Part shown: positions 37,365 to 45,309 of the stretch, piece by piece | Layout: every line of letters starts with the position of its first letter | How positions within the stretch are numbered: position 1 is the stretch's first letter | Source: an uncultured Saprospiraceae bacterium | GTDB lineage: Bacteria > Bacteroidota > Bacteroidia > Chitinophagales > Saprospiraceae | Reading direction: 5' to 3' | DNA: 59,558 bases | Assembly: GCA_937941765.1 (NCBI GenBank) | Contig: CALDGQ010000080.1 | Span: forward strand, 1 to 59,558 | Notes under the pieces: model-generated | Told to the model about the DNA's origin: nothing | The model's input: only the letters and a program-made list of their open reading frames with translations | Databases searched by the model: none | Program-made: the position numbers and the translations under genes

Positions 37365-38564
37365 ATGGAAGCAACAGCTGACAAAAAAGACCTAAAAAAA
37401 TTCAGAAAAGAAACGCGTGAATGGTTAGATGCCAATTGTCCAGAAAGCATGCGACAACCTATCACAGGACCCGAAGATGTTTATTGGGGAGGAAGAAATG
37501 GGGAATTTAAAACACCAGATTTTAAAATTTGGTTTGAAAAAATGCATGCTAAAAAATGGATCGCACCTCATTGGGAAAAACAATATGGTGGTGGCGGACT
37601 CGATAGAATGGAATATAAAATTCTAACAGAAGAAATGTCTCGATTGGGTTGCAGAAAACCACTTTTTAGTTTCGGGCTTTCAATGTTAGGACCGGCATTA
37701 TTGAAGTTTGCAACGGAAGAACAAAAAATTAAATATCTCAACGACATTGTGGATGCAAAGATAAGATGGGGGCAAGGTTATTCTGAACCTGGAGCTGGAA
37801 GTGATCTTGCCAACGTCCAAACCAAAGCAGAAGATAAAGGCGATCATTATTTGGTGAATGGTCAAAAAGTTTGGACTTCTTATGGAGAAAAAGCAGACAT
37901 GATCTTTTGCCTTGTTCGTACGGATGTAGAGGTACCAAAACATCATGGCATTAGTTTCTTGTTAATCGATATGGCGACAGATGGAGCGACCACAAGGCCA
38001 ATAAAATTGATAAGTGGCAAATCTCCATTTTGTGAAACATTTTATGACAATGTCAAAGTACCAAAAGAAAATCTAATCGGAACGGAAGGACAAGGTTGGG
38101 ACATCGCTAAGTACTTACTTACACACGAACGACAAATGATCGGAGGGATTGGTGAAACACATGTACCAACTCCAGTTTCTGATATAGCCAAAAAATATCT
38201 AGAAATAAAAGGCGATGTAATGACGGACGCTGTGCTGCGTGCTGAAATCGCAAAATTTGAAATGGACGAAGCTATTTTTGATATGACAATCGAAAGAGTA
38301 ATTGATGAAGCAAAAGCCGGAAATAATTCAGGGGCTTTATCCTCTTTCTTTAAATTTTATGGTACCGAATTAAACAAAAGAAGATACGAAATCATGGTAG
38401 CATGTCAGGGAATAGACGGTTTGGCATGGGAAGGTGAACAATATAATCACGGCGCAATCGCAAAACAATTTTTACGGACTAAAGGGAATTCAATTGAAGG
38501 CGGAACTTCAGAAATTCAACTAAATATTATTTCGAAAAGAATCTTGGGACTACCGACTAGGTGA
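37365..38564 (+). CDS. Acyl-CoA dehydrogenase, catalytic partner of an alpha/beta pair
   Basis: 399 aa. FAD/substrate motifs YSEPGAGSDLANVQTKA (~139-155) and KVWTSYGEKADMIF are present, and the catalytic Glu is in the long-chain position (Glu255 in LLTHER). The C-terminus IEGGTSEIQLNIISKRIL is the form found in pimeloyl-CoA dehydrogenase large subunits and actinobacterial steroid FadE proteins. These usually work as alpha2beta2 heterotetramers with an adjacent non-catalytic partner, and such a partner lies at 38719. The pair implies a bulky or unusual acyl chain rather than plain fatty acids (inference). Confidence 0.85.
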   Translation: MEATADKKDLKKFRKETREWLDANCPESMRQPITGPEDVYWGGRNGEFKTPDFKIWFEKMHAKKWIAPHWEKQYGGGGLDRMEYKILTEEMSRLGCRKPLFSFGLSMLGPALLKFATEEQKIKYLNDIVDAKIRWGQGYSEPGAGSDLANVQTKAEDKGDHYLVNGQKVWTSYGEKADMIFCLVRTDVEVPKHHGISFLLIDMATDGATTRPIKLISGKSPFCETFYDNVKVPKENLIGTEGQGWDIAKYLLTHERQMIGGIGETHVPTPVSDIAKKYLEIKGDVMTDAVLRAEIAKFEMDEAIFDMTIERVIDEAKAGNNSGALSSFFKFYGTELNKRRYEIMVACQGIDGLAWEGEQYNHGAIAKQFLRTKGNSIEGGTSEIQLNIISKRILGLPTR

Positions 38565-38567
38565 TAG

Positions 38568-38700
38568 GTTGATAAACGATGTATGATATGGGATGTATGA
38601 TTAAGGATGTATTATGTATGATATGACGTCCAGACGTGTACACACGTGAAAACGATCATATCATACATTATAAATCATACATCATAACTCATACATCAAC
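38568..38700. repeat. Iterated-word intergenic hairpin (element D)
   Basis: The left arm repeats words of the type GATGTATGATATG and the right arm repeats complementary words (CATACATTATAAATCATACA). The outer ends are GTTGAT and ATCAAC. The centre is ACGTGTACACACGTGAAAACG. It starts 4 bp after a dehydrogenase stop codon and ends 18 bp before the next dehydrogenase start, inside an operon. Confidence 0.8.
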
Positions 38701-38718
38701 AAATAAAAAATAAAAAAA

Positions 38719-39825
38719 ATGGCATTAATATTAACAGAAGAAGAGCAATTACTCAAAACATCAGCAAGTGAATTGTTTAAATCAAAAGCACAGATTGCTG
38801 CATTGAGAAAGTTGAGAGATGAAAAAGATCCATTAGGATATAGTAAATCATTGTGGAAGGAAATGTCCAACTTAGGGTTGGCTGGATTAACAATTTCTGA
38901 AGCGTATGGTGGGTTAGATTTTGGTTATGTCGGACTTGGGCAAGTATTGGAAACATGCGGACGAACTTTAGTGGCATCACCTTTAGTGTCGACGGTGTTA
39001 TTAAGTGGGACAGCTATTCAATTAGGAGGAAATGAGGCTCAAAAAAAGCAATACTTACCCGGCATTGCAAGTGGCGACTCCATTTTTGCTTTTGCGATGG
39101 ATGAAGGTAAACATCACAATCCGGAAAATTGTAACACAAAAATTACAAATAATTTGATTTCTGGAAATAAAACGATGGTCATTGATGGACATGTTGCGAA
39201 CTATTTTATTGTGGCAGTAAAAGATGAAAAAGGAATCAGTAAACTAGTTGTTGTGAATGCTAAAAATGAAGGCATTTTAGTAGAAAAAATCGAAATGATG
39301 GACTCCCGAAATTTAGCGAATGTTCGCTTCGAAAATGTTAAAGTTGAGGATATTTTGGATAGTTATTCAAGTTCTACTAATTTGATTGAAAATGTCTTAG
39401 ATGTTGCTAGAATTGGTCTTGCAGCTGAAATGTTGGGAGGGATTCAAGAGGCATTCTCAAGAACCATTGCGTACCTTAAAGAACGGAGACAATTCGGAGT
39501 GCCGATAGGAAGTTTTCAGGCATTACAGCATCGAGCAGCCGAAATGTTTGGTGAAATTGAATTGTGTAAATCTGTTGTTATTAAAAGCTTGAAAGCGATT
39601 GATAATCAATCAGATGATTTGCCAAAGATGGCAAGCCTCGCAAAAGCAAAGTTAGGCGAAACTTACAAACGTGTGAGTAATGAAGGAATTCAAATGTTTG
39701 GTGGAATAGGAATGACAGATGATGAAGAAATTGGTTTCTTTTTAAAACGAGCTCGAGTAGTTCAGCACACACTTGGAGATACCAATTTTCACCTAGATCG
39801 ACTTGCTAAAATGAAAAAATATTAA
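38719..39825 (+). CDS. Acyl-CoA dehydrogenase-like protein, probable non-catalytic partner
   Basis: 368 aa acyl-CoA dehydrogenase fold (SNLGLAGLTISEAYGGLDFG, KKQYLPGIASGD, ERRQFGVPIGSFQALQHR, EGIQMFGGIGMTDD). The catalytic position that reads xxER in the fusion and in the gene at 37365 reads DVARIGL here, so Glu is replaced by Ala230. The C-terminal HTLGDTNFH also lacks an acidic residue in the medium-chain position. This is the pattern of the small, non-catalytic subunit of pimeloyl-CoA or steroid acyl-CoA dehydrogenase heterotetramers. It is expected to bind FAD/acyl chain together with the subunit from 37365. Last gene of the rightward unit. Confidence 0.85.
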   Translation: MALILTEEEQLLKTSASELFKSKAQIAALRKLRDEKDPLGYSKSLWKEMSNLGLAGLTISEAYGGLDFGYVGLGQVLETCGRTLVASPLVSTVLLSGTAIQLGGNEAQKKQYLPGIASGDSIFAFAMDEGKHHNPENCNTKITNNLISGNKTMVIDGHVANYFIVAVKDEKGISKLVVVNAKNEGILVEKIEMMDSRNLANVRFENVKVEDILDSYSSSTNLIENVLDVARIGLAAEMLGGIQEAFSRTIAYLKERRQFGVPIGSFQALQHRAAEMFGEIELCKSVVIKSLKAIDNQSDDLPKMASLAKAKLGETYKRVSNEGIQMFGGIGMTDDEEIGFFLKRARVVQHTLGDTNFHLDRLAKMKKY

Positions 39826-39999
39826 GGAAAACGCATGCTTTCTTTTTAGTGTGTTGGAATCATCGAAAGGAGCGTGTTAGAAAATAAAATATACGTTTAA
39901 GTAAAAATATTTATCGGAAAATTAGATGGTTCTTCAATTTATTTTGGAGTGCCATTTTTTGTTTATCTTGTGTTTAAATTATTCGTATAACTTACTACT

Positions 40000-41721
40000 A
40001 TGACCAAAAGAATTTTTGCAACTTACCTAACTACTTTTTGCTTATTGATTTTTAGCACAACTATTTTGCAAGCAACCGAATATTATGTTGCAACTTCAGG
40101 TAGCAATTCTAATTCTGGTTCAATTAGTAGTCCATGGCAAACGATACAATACGGCGTCAATCAATTAACTCCAGGAGACATTCTAAATATTAGAACAGGT
40201 ATATACAATGAAAAAATTGATATTGATGTTTCTGGAACAAGCGGTGCCTACATCACGATAAGAGCATATCAAGATGAAAGTGTGGTGTTAGATGCAGTGA
40301 GTTTTTCAGATGCTATGCCTATTATTTGGACAGACAACGCTTATCTCAATATTGAAGGGTTGCATCTTGCAAATAATAGAGCACAATATGCAGCGGGCTT
40401 AGCATTGCAAGGTGTGGCGCATCACATCAATATTGTCGAAAATAAAATCAGCAATATTCAATTTGATGTAGATCCAAATGCCCCCGTCAATTTTAATACC
40501 AATGCAGTCCCTTTAAGTATTTGGGCGGATCAGGCGCCCGATTCGATTCATCATATTAATATTATTCGAAACGAAGTTTTCAATAACGTGACCGGATATA
40601 GTGAGAATATTTCTGCTGCTGGAAATTTCAGTCATTTTTTGATAGAAGGCAATATTGTTCATGACAATACCAATATAGGAATTGATGTGACTGGAAATTA
40701 TGGAGTCGCTCCAATTGCCGCTTACGATCAAGGACGTTACGGAACTATTAGATATAACACGGTGTACAACTGCAACTCACCTTATAGCCCTGCTGCAGGA
40801 ATATATGTTGATGGCGGTAGAGATATCATTGTCGAAAACAATCTTAGCTTTCACAATGGTTATGGTGGAGAAATTGGTTGTGAAGAAAATGGAAGTACAT
40901 CTAATGTTATTTTTAGGAACAATGTTTTTTATGAAAATGAATTTGCAGGAATTTCATTGGGTGGCTATGATACCAATACAACTGGAATTGTTTTGGCTTC
41001 AAGCATATACAACAACACTTTTTATAATAATGATACTGGAAATAATTATCACGGTCCTTTATTGTTGAGTGAATCTGCGGATTGTAAAATTGAGAATAAT
41101 ATATTCTATATTTCATCTCAAAACGTTTTTCAATATGCATATCGCACACAAACCAATTTGTCATTAAATTATAACTTGGTCTATTGTGCAGCTGGAGCAA
41201 ATGCAATCGAAGTAAGTGGGAATTACAACACTACAGGAATTCAAAATTATTACAATGCATCCGGATACGGAGCCAATTCCATTTTCGGTGACCCACTTTT
41301 CGTTAATCTAACAGGAGATTTCCATCTGACTGCCAATTCTCCTGCAATAGATGCGGGAAATCCATCTTATGTCGGAGATGCTGATGAAACTGATTTAGAT
41401 GATGCCGCAAGAATCGTTGATGGAATCATTGATTGTGGGAATGATGAATTTGGATCGGTATTAGATGCCCACATCCTCACTTCGACAGATTGTATTGAAA
41501 TTTATCCAAATCCCTTTACCGATCAAGTAGTGATTGATGGCATTTTTAATGATTATGAAATTATAATTTTCGATGTTTTAGGAAATGTAGTTGCTGATCA
41601 TACTGGTTCTAACAATCCACTTGTAATTGATTTAAATACACTTGGCACAGGGACTTATTTTGTTTCTATCCAGCATGATGTGTATCCTAATTTGAGTGTT
41701 TATAAGATTATTAAGCAGTAG
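40000..41721 (+). CDS. Secreted right-handed beta-helix protein with T9SS sorting domain
   Basis: 573 aa. The signal peptide ends near LQATEYYV, directly followed by a typical beta-helix opening (ATSGSNSNSGSISSPWQTIQ, TPGDILNIRTGIYNEKI). Many parallel beta-helix coils follow (IEGNIVHDN, IRYNTVYNC, VENNLSFHN, FRNNVFYEN, and others) to about residue 470. The last ~75 residues are a type A sorting domain (IEIYPNPFTDQVVID, IIFDVLGNVV, GTGTYFVSI). Proteins of this build often are polysaccharide lyases or epimerases, but no catalytic set is identifiable. It should be exported by the type IX system. Confidence 0.85.
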   Translation: MTKRIFATYLTTFCLLIFSTTILQATEYYVATSGSNSNSGSISSPWQTIQYGVNQLTPGDILNIRTGIYNEKIDIDVSGTSGAYITIRAYQDESVVLDAVSFSDAMPIIWTDNAYLNIEGLHLANNRAQYAAGLALQGVAHHINIVENKISNIQFDVDPNAPVNFNTNAVPLSIWADQAPDSIHHINIIRNEVFNNVTGYSENISAAGNFSHFLIEGNIVHDNTNIGIDVTGNYGVAPIAAYDQGRYGTIRYNTVYNCNSPYSPAAGIYVDGGRDIIVENNLSFHNGYGGEIGCEENGSTSNVIFRNNVFYENEFAGISLGGYDTNTTGIVLASSIYNNTFYNNDTGNNYHGPLLLSESADCKIENNIFYISSQNVFQYAYRTQTNLSLNYNLVYCAAGANAIEVSGNYNTTGIQNYYNASGYGANSIFGDPLFVNLTGDFHLTANSPAIDAGNPSYVGDADETDLDDAARIVDGIIDCGNDEFGSVLDAHILTSTDCIEIYPNPFTDQVVIDGIFNDYEIIIFDVLGNVVADHTGSNNPLVIDLNTLGTGTYFVSIQHDVYPNLSVYKIIKQ

Positions 41722-41839
41722 ATTTACTTACATGAACTATCAGTGGTTAATGAAGTGTAGCTTCGGAAATTCGAATTCAAGTAAACTTGTTGTTGTAAAT
41801 ATTGCCTTCTGTAAATTTAAAATATAATTCTCATACAAA

Positions 41840-44155
41840 ATGGCTAGAATAATTCTTTACTTCTTAATTTTAACAACTGTTTTTAATTGTCAATCTTCAA
41901 GTGATAGTTTGGTGGATCAACCAATTGCAATTATTCCTGAACCTGCATTCTTTTCCAATGGTTCCGGACATTTTACGATTGACAGTGAAACAAAGCTAGT
42001 TGTACCAAAAGAGAATAAGGAATTTGTTAATGTTGTAAATGCACTCAAGTCTAAATTTTCATTAAAAGGTATTCCATTAAAAGAGGTAAAGCATGCTAAT
42101 CTCGACAATTCTATAGTCTTCGAACCTGCCACGGACGAAATGATTGATGAGTCTTATGAAATGTATATTTCACATAAAGGAATTCTAATTAGGGGGAATC
42201 CTAAAGGAGCATTCTATGCAGTGCAAACCTTGTTGCAATGTCTTCCCAAAGAGATTTTTAATAAGGAAACAGTTTCTGAAGTAGAATGGAAAGTACCTTC
42301 AATGACGATTAAAGATTTACCCCGTTTTAAATATCGTGGCATGCACTTAGATGTAGCTCGGCACTTTTTTACGGTCAAAGAAGTCAAAAAATACATCGAC
42401 TTGTTAGCGATGCACAAAATGAATACCTTCCATTGGCACCTAACAGAAGACCAAGGATGGCGAATTGAAATCAAAAAATATCCAAAGTTAACAGAAGTTG
42501 GTGGTTACAGAAATGGAACCTTAATTGGTCACTACAATGATGAACCTCAACAATATGATGGCAAACGGTATGGCGGTTTTTATACACAACAGCAAATTAA
42601 AGAAGTCGTTCAATATGCGCATGAAAGATTCATCACTGTCATTCCAGAAATAGAATTGCCCGGTCATGCACAAGCGGCCATTGCTGCTTATCCGGAGTTA
42701 GGTTGTACGGCTGATAAGGTAGAAGTCTTACAAAAATGGGGTGTTTCAGAGAATGTCTATTGTCCAAAAGAAGAGACGTTTGTTTTTCTAGAAAATGTAT
42801 TAAAAGAAGTGATGGATTTATTTCCTGGAAAATATATTCATATCGGTGGAGATGAATGTCCGAAAACACAATGGAGAGAAAGTGATTTTTGTCAAAACCT
42901 AATGAAGCAAAAAGACCTCAAAGATGAACATGAATTGCAAAGTTATTTTATCCAAAGAATTGAAAAATTTGTCAACGCAAATGGTAAGCAAATAATCGGT
43001 TGGGATGAAATTTTGGAAGGAGGATTGGCACCCAATGCATCTGTTATGTCATGGCGTGGAACAGAAGGTGGAATCGCCGCAGCCAAGCAAGGACATGATG
43101 TTATTATGACACCGACATCACATTGTTATTTAGATTATTATCAATCCGATCATCCGGATGAGCCTTTAGCGATTGGTGGTTTTTTACCCTTAAAAACAGT
43201 CTATGAATACGAGCCAATTCCAGCAGAATTATCTCCTAATGAAGCTAAACACATAATCGGTACGCAAGGCAATGTTTGGACAGAATATATGAAAACATTT
43301 GAGCAAGTGGAGTACATGGCTTTTCCAAGAGCGTGTGCCTTGGCGGAAATAGCTTGGTCTCCAAAAAGTGGAAAAGATTTCTCCAATTTTATATCAAGAT
43401 TAATACCGCATATTGAAAGGCTGAAATTTCAAAATGTCAACGTAGCCAATCATTTATATGAACTGCAATCCAATATTCAACCAACGGGTAAAGGAACAGA
43501 ACTTACTTTAATGACTTTGGCGAAAGATGCTGAAATTTATTTTACAAAAGATGGTTCGGAACCAACACCCTATAGTAATATATATACGAGTCCTATCGCA
43601 ATCGATAAAAGTACAACAGTCAAAGCTCAAAGTTTTGCTTCAGGAAAAAAAGTAGGAAGATCATGGCAACAATCATTCAATATGCATAAAGCGGCCGGCA
43701 AAAAAATTGCTTTAAAAAACAATCCGCATACGAAATACAAAGGTGGTGGCAATGGTTCCATCATTAATGGTGTCAATGGAAGTGATGAGCGATACGGAGA
43801 TGCTGAATGGTTGGGTTTTCCTGATGGTACTGATTTTGAAGCAACAATTGATTTTGAGTCTGAAACGGATTTAAATAATATCAAGTTTCGATTTTTCAAA
43901 GGAGAAGGTCAATGGATTTATTTACCAAAGTCTGTTGAGGTATTCACTTCATTGGATGGGAAAAATTTCTCAACCATTGGAAATTCTAACAATATTCAAT
44001 CGGATTCCAAAGTTGCAACTGTAAATTTGGATTTAAAAAATACTAAAGGAAGATTTCTAAAAGTAATTGCCAAGAATCATGGATTAATTCCAGCAGGAGC
44101 ACAAGGTGGTGGCAATCCTGCTTGGATGTTTGTGGATGAAATTGTGGTGGAGTAG
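41840..44155 (+). CDS. Beta-N-acetylhexosaminidase, GH20 lipoprotein
   Basis: 771 aa. Lipobox FNC (Cys17). Domains: GH20b-like N-terminal domain (~30-155), GH20 catalytic barrel (~160-500) with MHKMNTFHWHLTEDQGWRIE and the catalytic pair Asp338-Glu339 in HIGGDECPKT, a chitobiase C-terminal-like beta-sandwich (~525-590, AEIYFTKDGSEPTPYS), and a discoidin-like carbohydrate-binding domain (~625-771). It removes terminal N-acetylglucosamine or galactosamine from chitin oligomers, glycans or peptidoglycan fragments at the cell surface. It follows the beta-helix protein in the same direction and may share a polysaccharide-use role. Confidence 0.92.
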   Translation: MARIILYFLILTTVFNCQSSSDSLVDQPIAIIPEPAFFSNGSGHFTIDSETKLVVPKENKEFVNVVNALKSKFSLKGIPLKEVKHANLDNSIVFEPATDEMIDESYEMYISHKGILIRGNPKGAFYAVQTLLQCLPKEIFNKETVSEVEWKVPSMTIKDLPRFKYRGMHLDVARHFFTVKEVKKYIDLLAMHKMNTFHWHLTEDQGWRIEIKKYPKLTEVGGYRNGTLIGHYNDEPQQYDGKRYGGFYTQQQIKEVVQYAHERFITVIPEIELPGHAQAAIAAYPELGCTADKVEVLQKWGVSENVYCPKEETFVFLENVLKEVMDLFPGKYIHIGGDECPKTQWRESDFCQNLMKQKDLKDEHELQSYFIQRIEKFVNANGKQIIGWDEILEGGLAPNASVMSWRGTEGGIAAAKQGHDVIMTPTSHCYLDYYQSDHPDEPLAIGGFLPLKTVYEYEPIPAELSPNEAKHIIGTQGNVWTEYMKTFEQVEYMAFPRACALAEIAWSPKSGKDFSNFISRLIPHIERLKFQNVNVANHLYELQSNIQPTGKGTELTLMTLAKDAEIYFTKDGSEPTPYSNIYTSPIAIDKSTTVKAQSFASGKKVGRSWQQSFNMHKAAGKKIALKNNPHTKYKGGGNGSIINGVNGSDERYGDAEWLGFPDGTDFEATIDFESETDLNNIKFRFFKGEGQWIYLPKSVEVFTSLDGKNFSTIGNSNNIQSDSKVATVNLDLKNTKGRFLKVIAKNHGLIPAGAQGGGNPAWMFVDEIVVE

Positions 44156-44177
44156 GATCTTAAATTTAAATTATAAA

Positions 44178-44302
44178 ATGGGTAGTAAACATGGGAAGAG
44201 ACACAATTTTGAGGAGATTTTAATTCAAGATCATATGTAGAGGAGTTTTATCAGATTTATATTCAAGATATTGAGGAGGCAGAGTTGGAAGTTTTTAATT
44301 GA
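44178..44302 (+). pseudogene. Possible frameshifted small acidic ORF
   Basis: From ATG 44178, 20 codons run to a TAG at 44238-44240. A frame starting 1 base back (44237) continues for 21 codons as VEEFYQIYIQDIEEAELEVFN to a TGA at 44300-44302. Joined, the two parts would make a ~41-aa acidic protein. It could be a decayed or slippage-dependent small gene, or chance in AT-rich DNA. I know of no matching family. Confidence 0.2.
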
Positions 44303-44340
44303 GTTTGGTATCTTGCCAGCTAATTAACAAACTTGAGGAA

Positions 44341-45018
44341 ATGAGCAGTAATGTAAAAGATGAAAAAACTTTAGATGTATTGAATGAAAAATATTCGAAG
44401 CTAGATGTATACAAACGAGTGGAAATGCTGTATGAAGATTATGATGAAAAGGACATCATGTTGACTTCCTCTTTTGCTGCCACTTCCGCATTTTTACTAA
44501 AAGTATTTTCTGATGTCAATAAAAATCAAGTGATCTATTTTATAGACACAGGTTACCATTTCAAAGAAACATTGATCTATAAAGACTATTTGGAAAAATT
44601 GTATGAACTCAATATTGTCAATGTAAAAGCCGAACCATCAGATCATCAATTGACATTGGATACGGAGATGTGGAATAAGCAGCCCAATCGTTGTTGTCAT
44701 ATCAACAAAGTAGTTCCCCTAAGTCATATCAAAAAAAAATATAAAGTTTGGGTTTCTGGTTTGATGCGTTGGCAAAGTGATTATCGCTCAAGTCTAAATT
44801 ATTTTGAAGACAGAGAAACGATTCGAAAATTTTATCCATTATTGGATATCGATTTTGTAGGTAGAGATGAATTTATAAAAAAACATCATCTGCCTTTTCA
44901 TCCATTGAAATCCAAAGGGTATTCTTCTATCGGCTGTCAACATTGTACCATACCTGCTGATGATCGGACGGGTAGGTGGAATAATTCTCCTAAAACAGAA
45001 TGTGGATTGCATTTGTAG
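44341..45018 (+). CDS. cysH: Phosphoadenylyl/adenylyl-sulfate reductase
   Basis: 225 aa from the ATG at 44341 (preceded by TTGAGGAA); an in-frame TTG at 44299 is possible but less likely. The PP-loop-like DIMLTSSFAATSAFLLKVF, VIYFIDTGYHFKETL and KPxRCCxxxKV-like RCCHINKVVPL are present. The C-terminal YSSIGCQHCTIPADD and ECGLHL (catalytic Cys) follow. The Cys pairs CC and CxxC suggest the iron-sulfur-containing type that can use APS. It reduces activated sulfate to sulfite for cysteine synthesis. No other sulfate-assimilation gene is nearby. Confidence 0.88.
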   Translation: MSSNVKDEKTLDVLNEKYSKLDVYKRVEMLYEDYDEKDIMLTSSFAATSAFLLKVFSDVNKNQVIYFIDTGYHFKETLIYKDYLEKLYELNIVNVKAEPSDHQLTLDTEMWNKQPNRCCHINKVVPLSHIKKKYKVWVSGLMRWQSDYRSSLNYFEDRETIRKFYPLLDIDFVGRDEFIKKHHLPFHPLKSKGYSSIGCQHCTIPADDRTGRWNNSPKTECGLHL

Positions 45019-45096
45019 TTTTAGTTGAGCATAATTTGTAACAATATAAATGGATATTGAAAATGTACACAAGCCAGACGCTACGAAACGTCCTTC

Positions 45097-45246
45097 TGGA
45101 ATTTGAACCGCATAGCAAGATATTTAATGTCGATCTACTGCTTGTGGACAACCAATCATGAATTCCTCAATGAACGAATGTACTTGCGTACTCAACTTCG
45201 ACATTCTGCGGTTCTCTGTTCGATATTCTGCTGTTCAATTTCCTCT
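45097..45246. repeat. Iterated-word inverted repeat upstream of malic enzyme (element B)
   Basis: The left arm starts GGAATTTGAACCGCA and the right arm ends TGTTCAATTTCC, with TCTGCGGTT and GATATTCTGC words reiterated in the right arm and a centre around CATGAATTCCTCAATGAA. The segment 45184-45214 is 29/31 identical to the complement of 78-108, so A and B are copies of one family 45 kb apart. The 291-bp gap between cysH and the malic enzyme gene otherwise holds nothing recognisable. Confidence 0.8.
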
Positions 45247-45309
45247 TGGCAGTAGCATTATAAAGTGGTATATTAACGCATTAAAAGAATTTTAAATATA
45301 TAGGCGACT

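Noticed and set aside
38568..38700. CRISPR-like array of GATGTATGAT repeats
   Set aside because: The words are too short and irregular, there are no spacers of constant length, and the halves are inverted. No cas gene is present.
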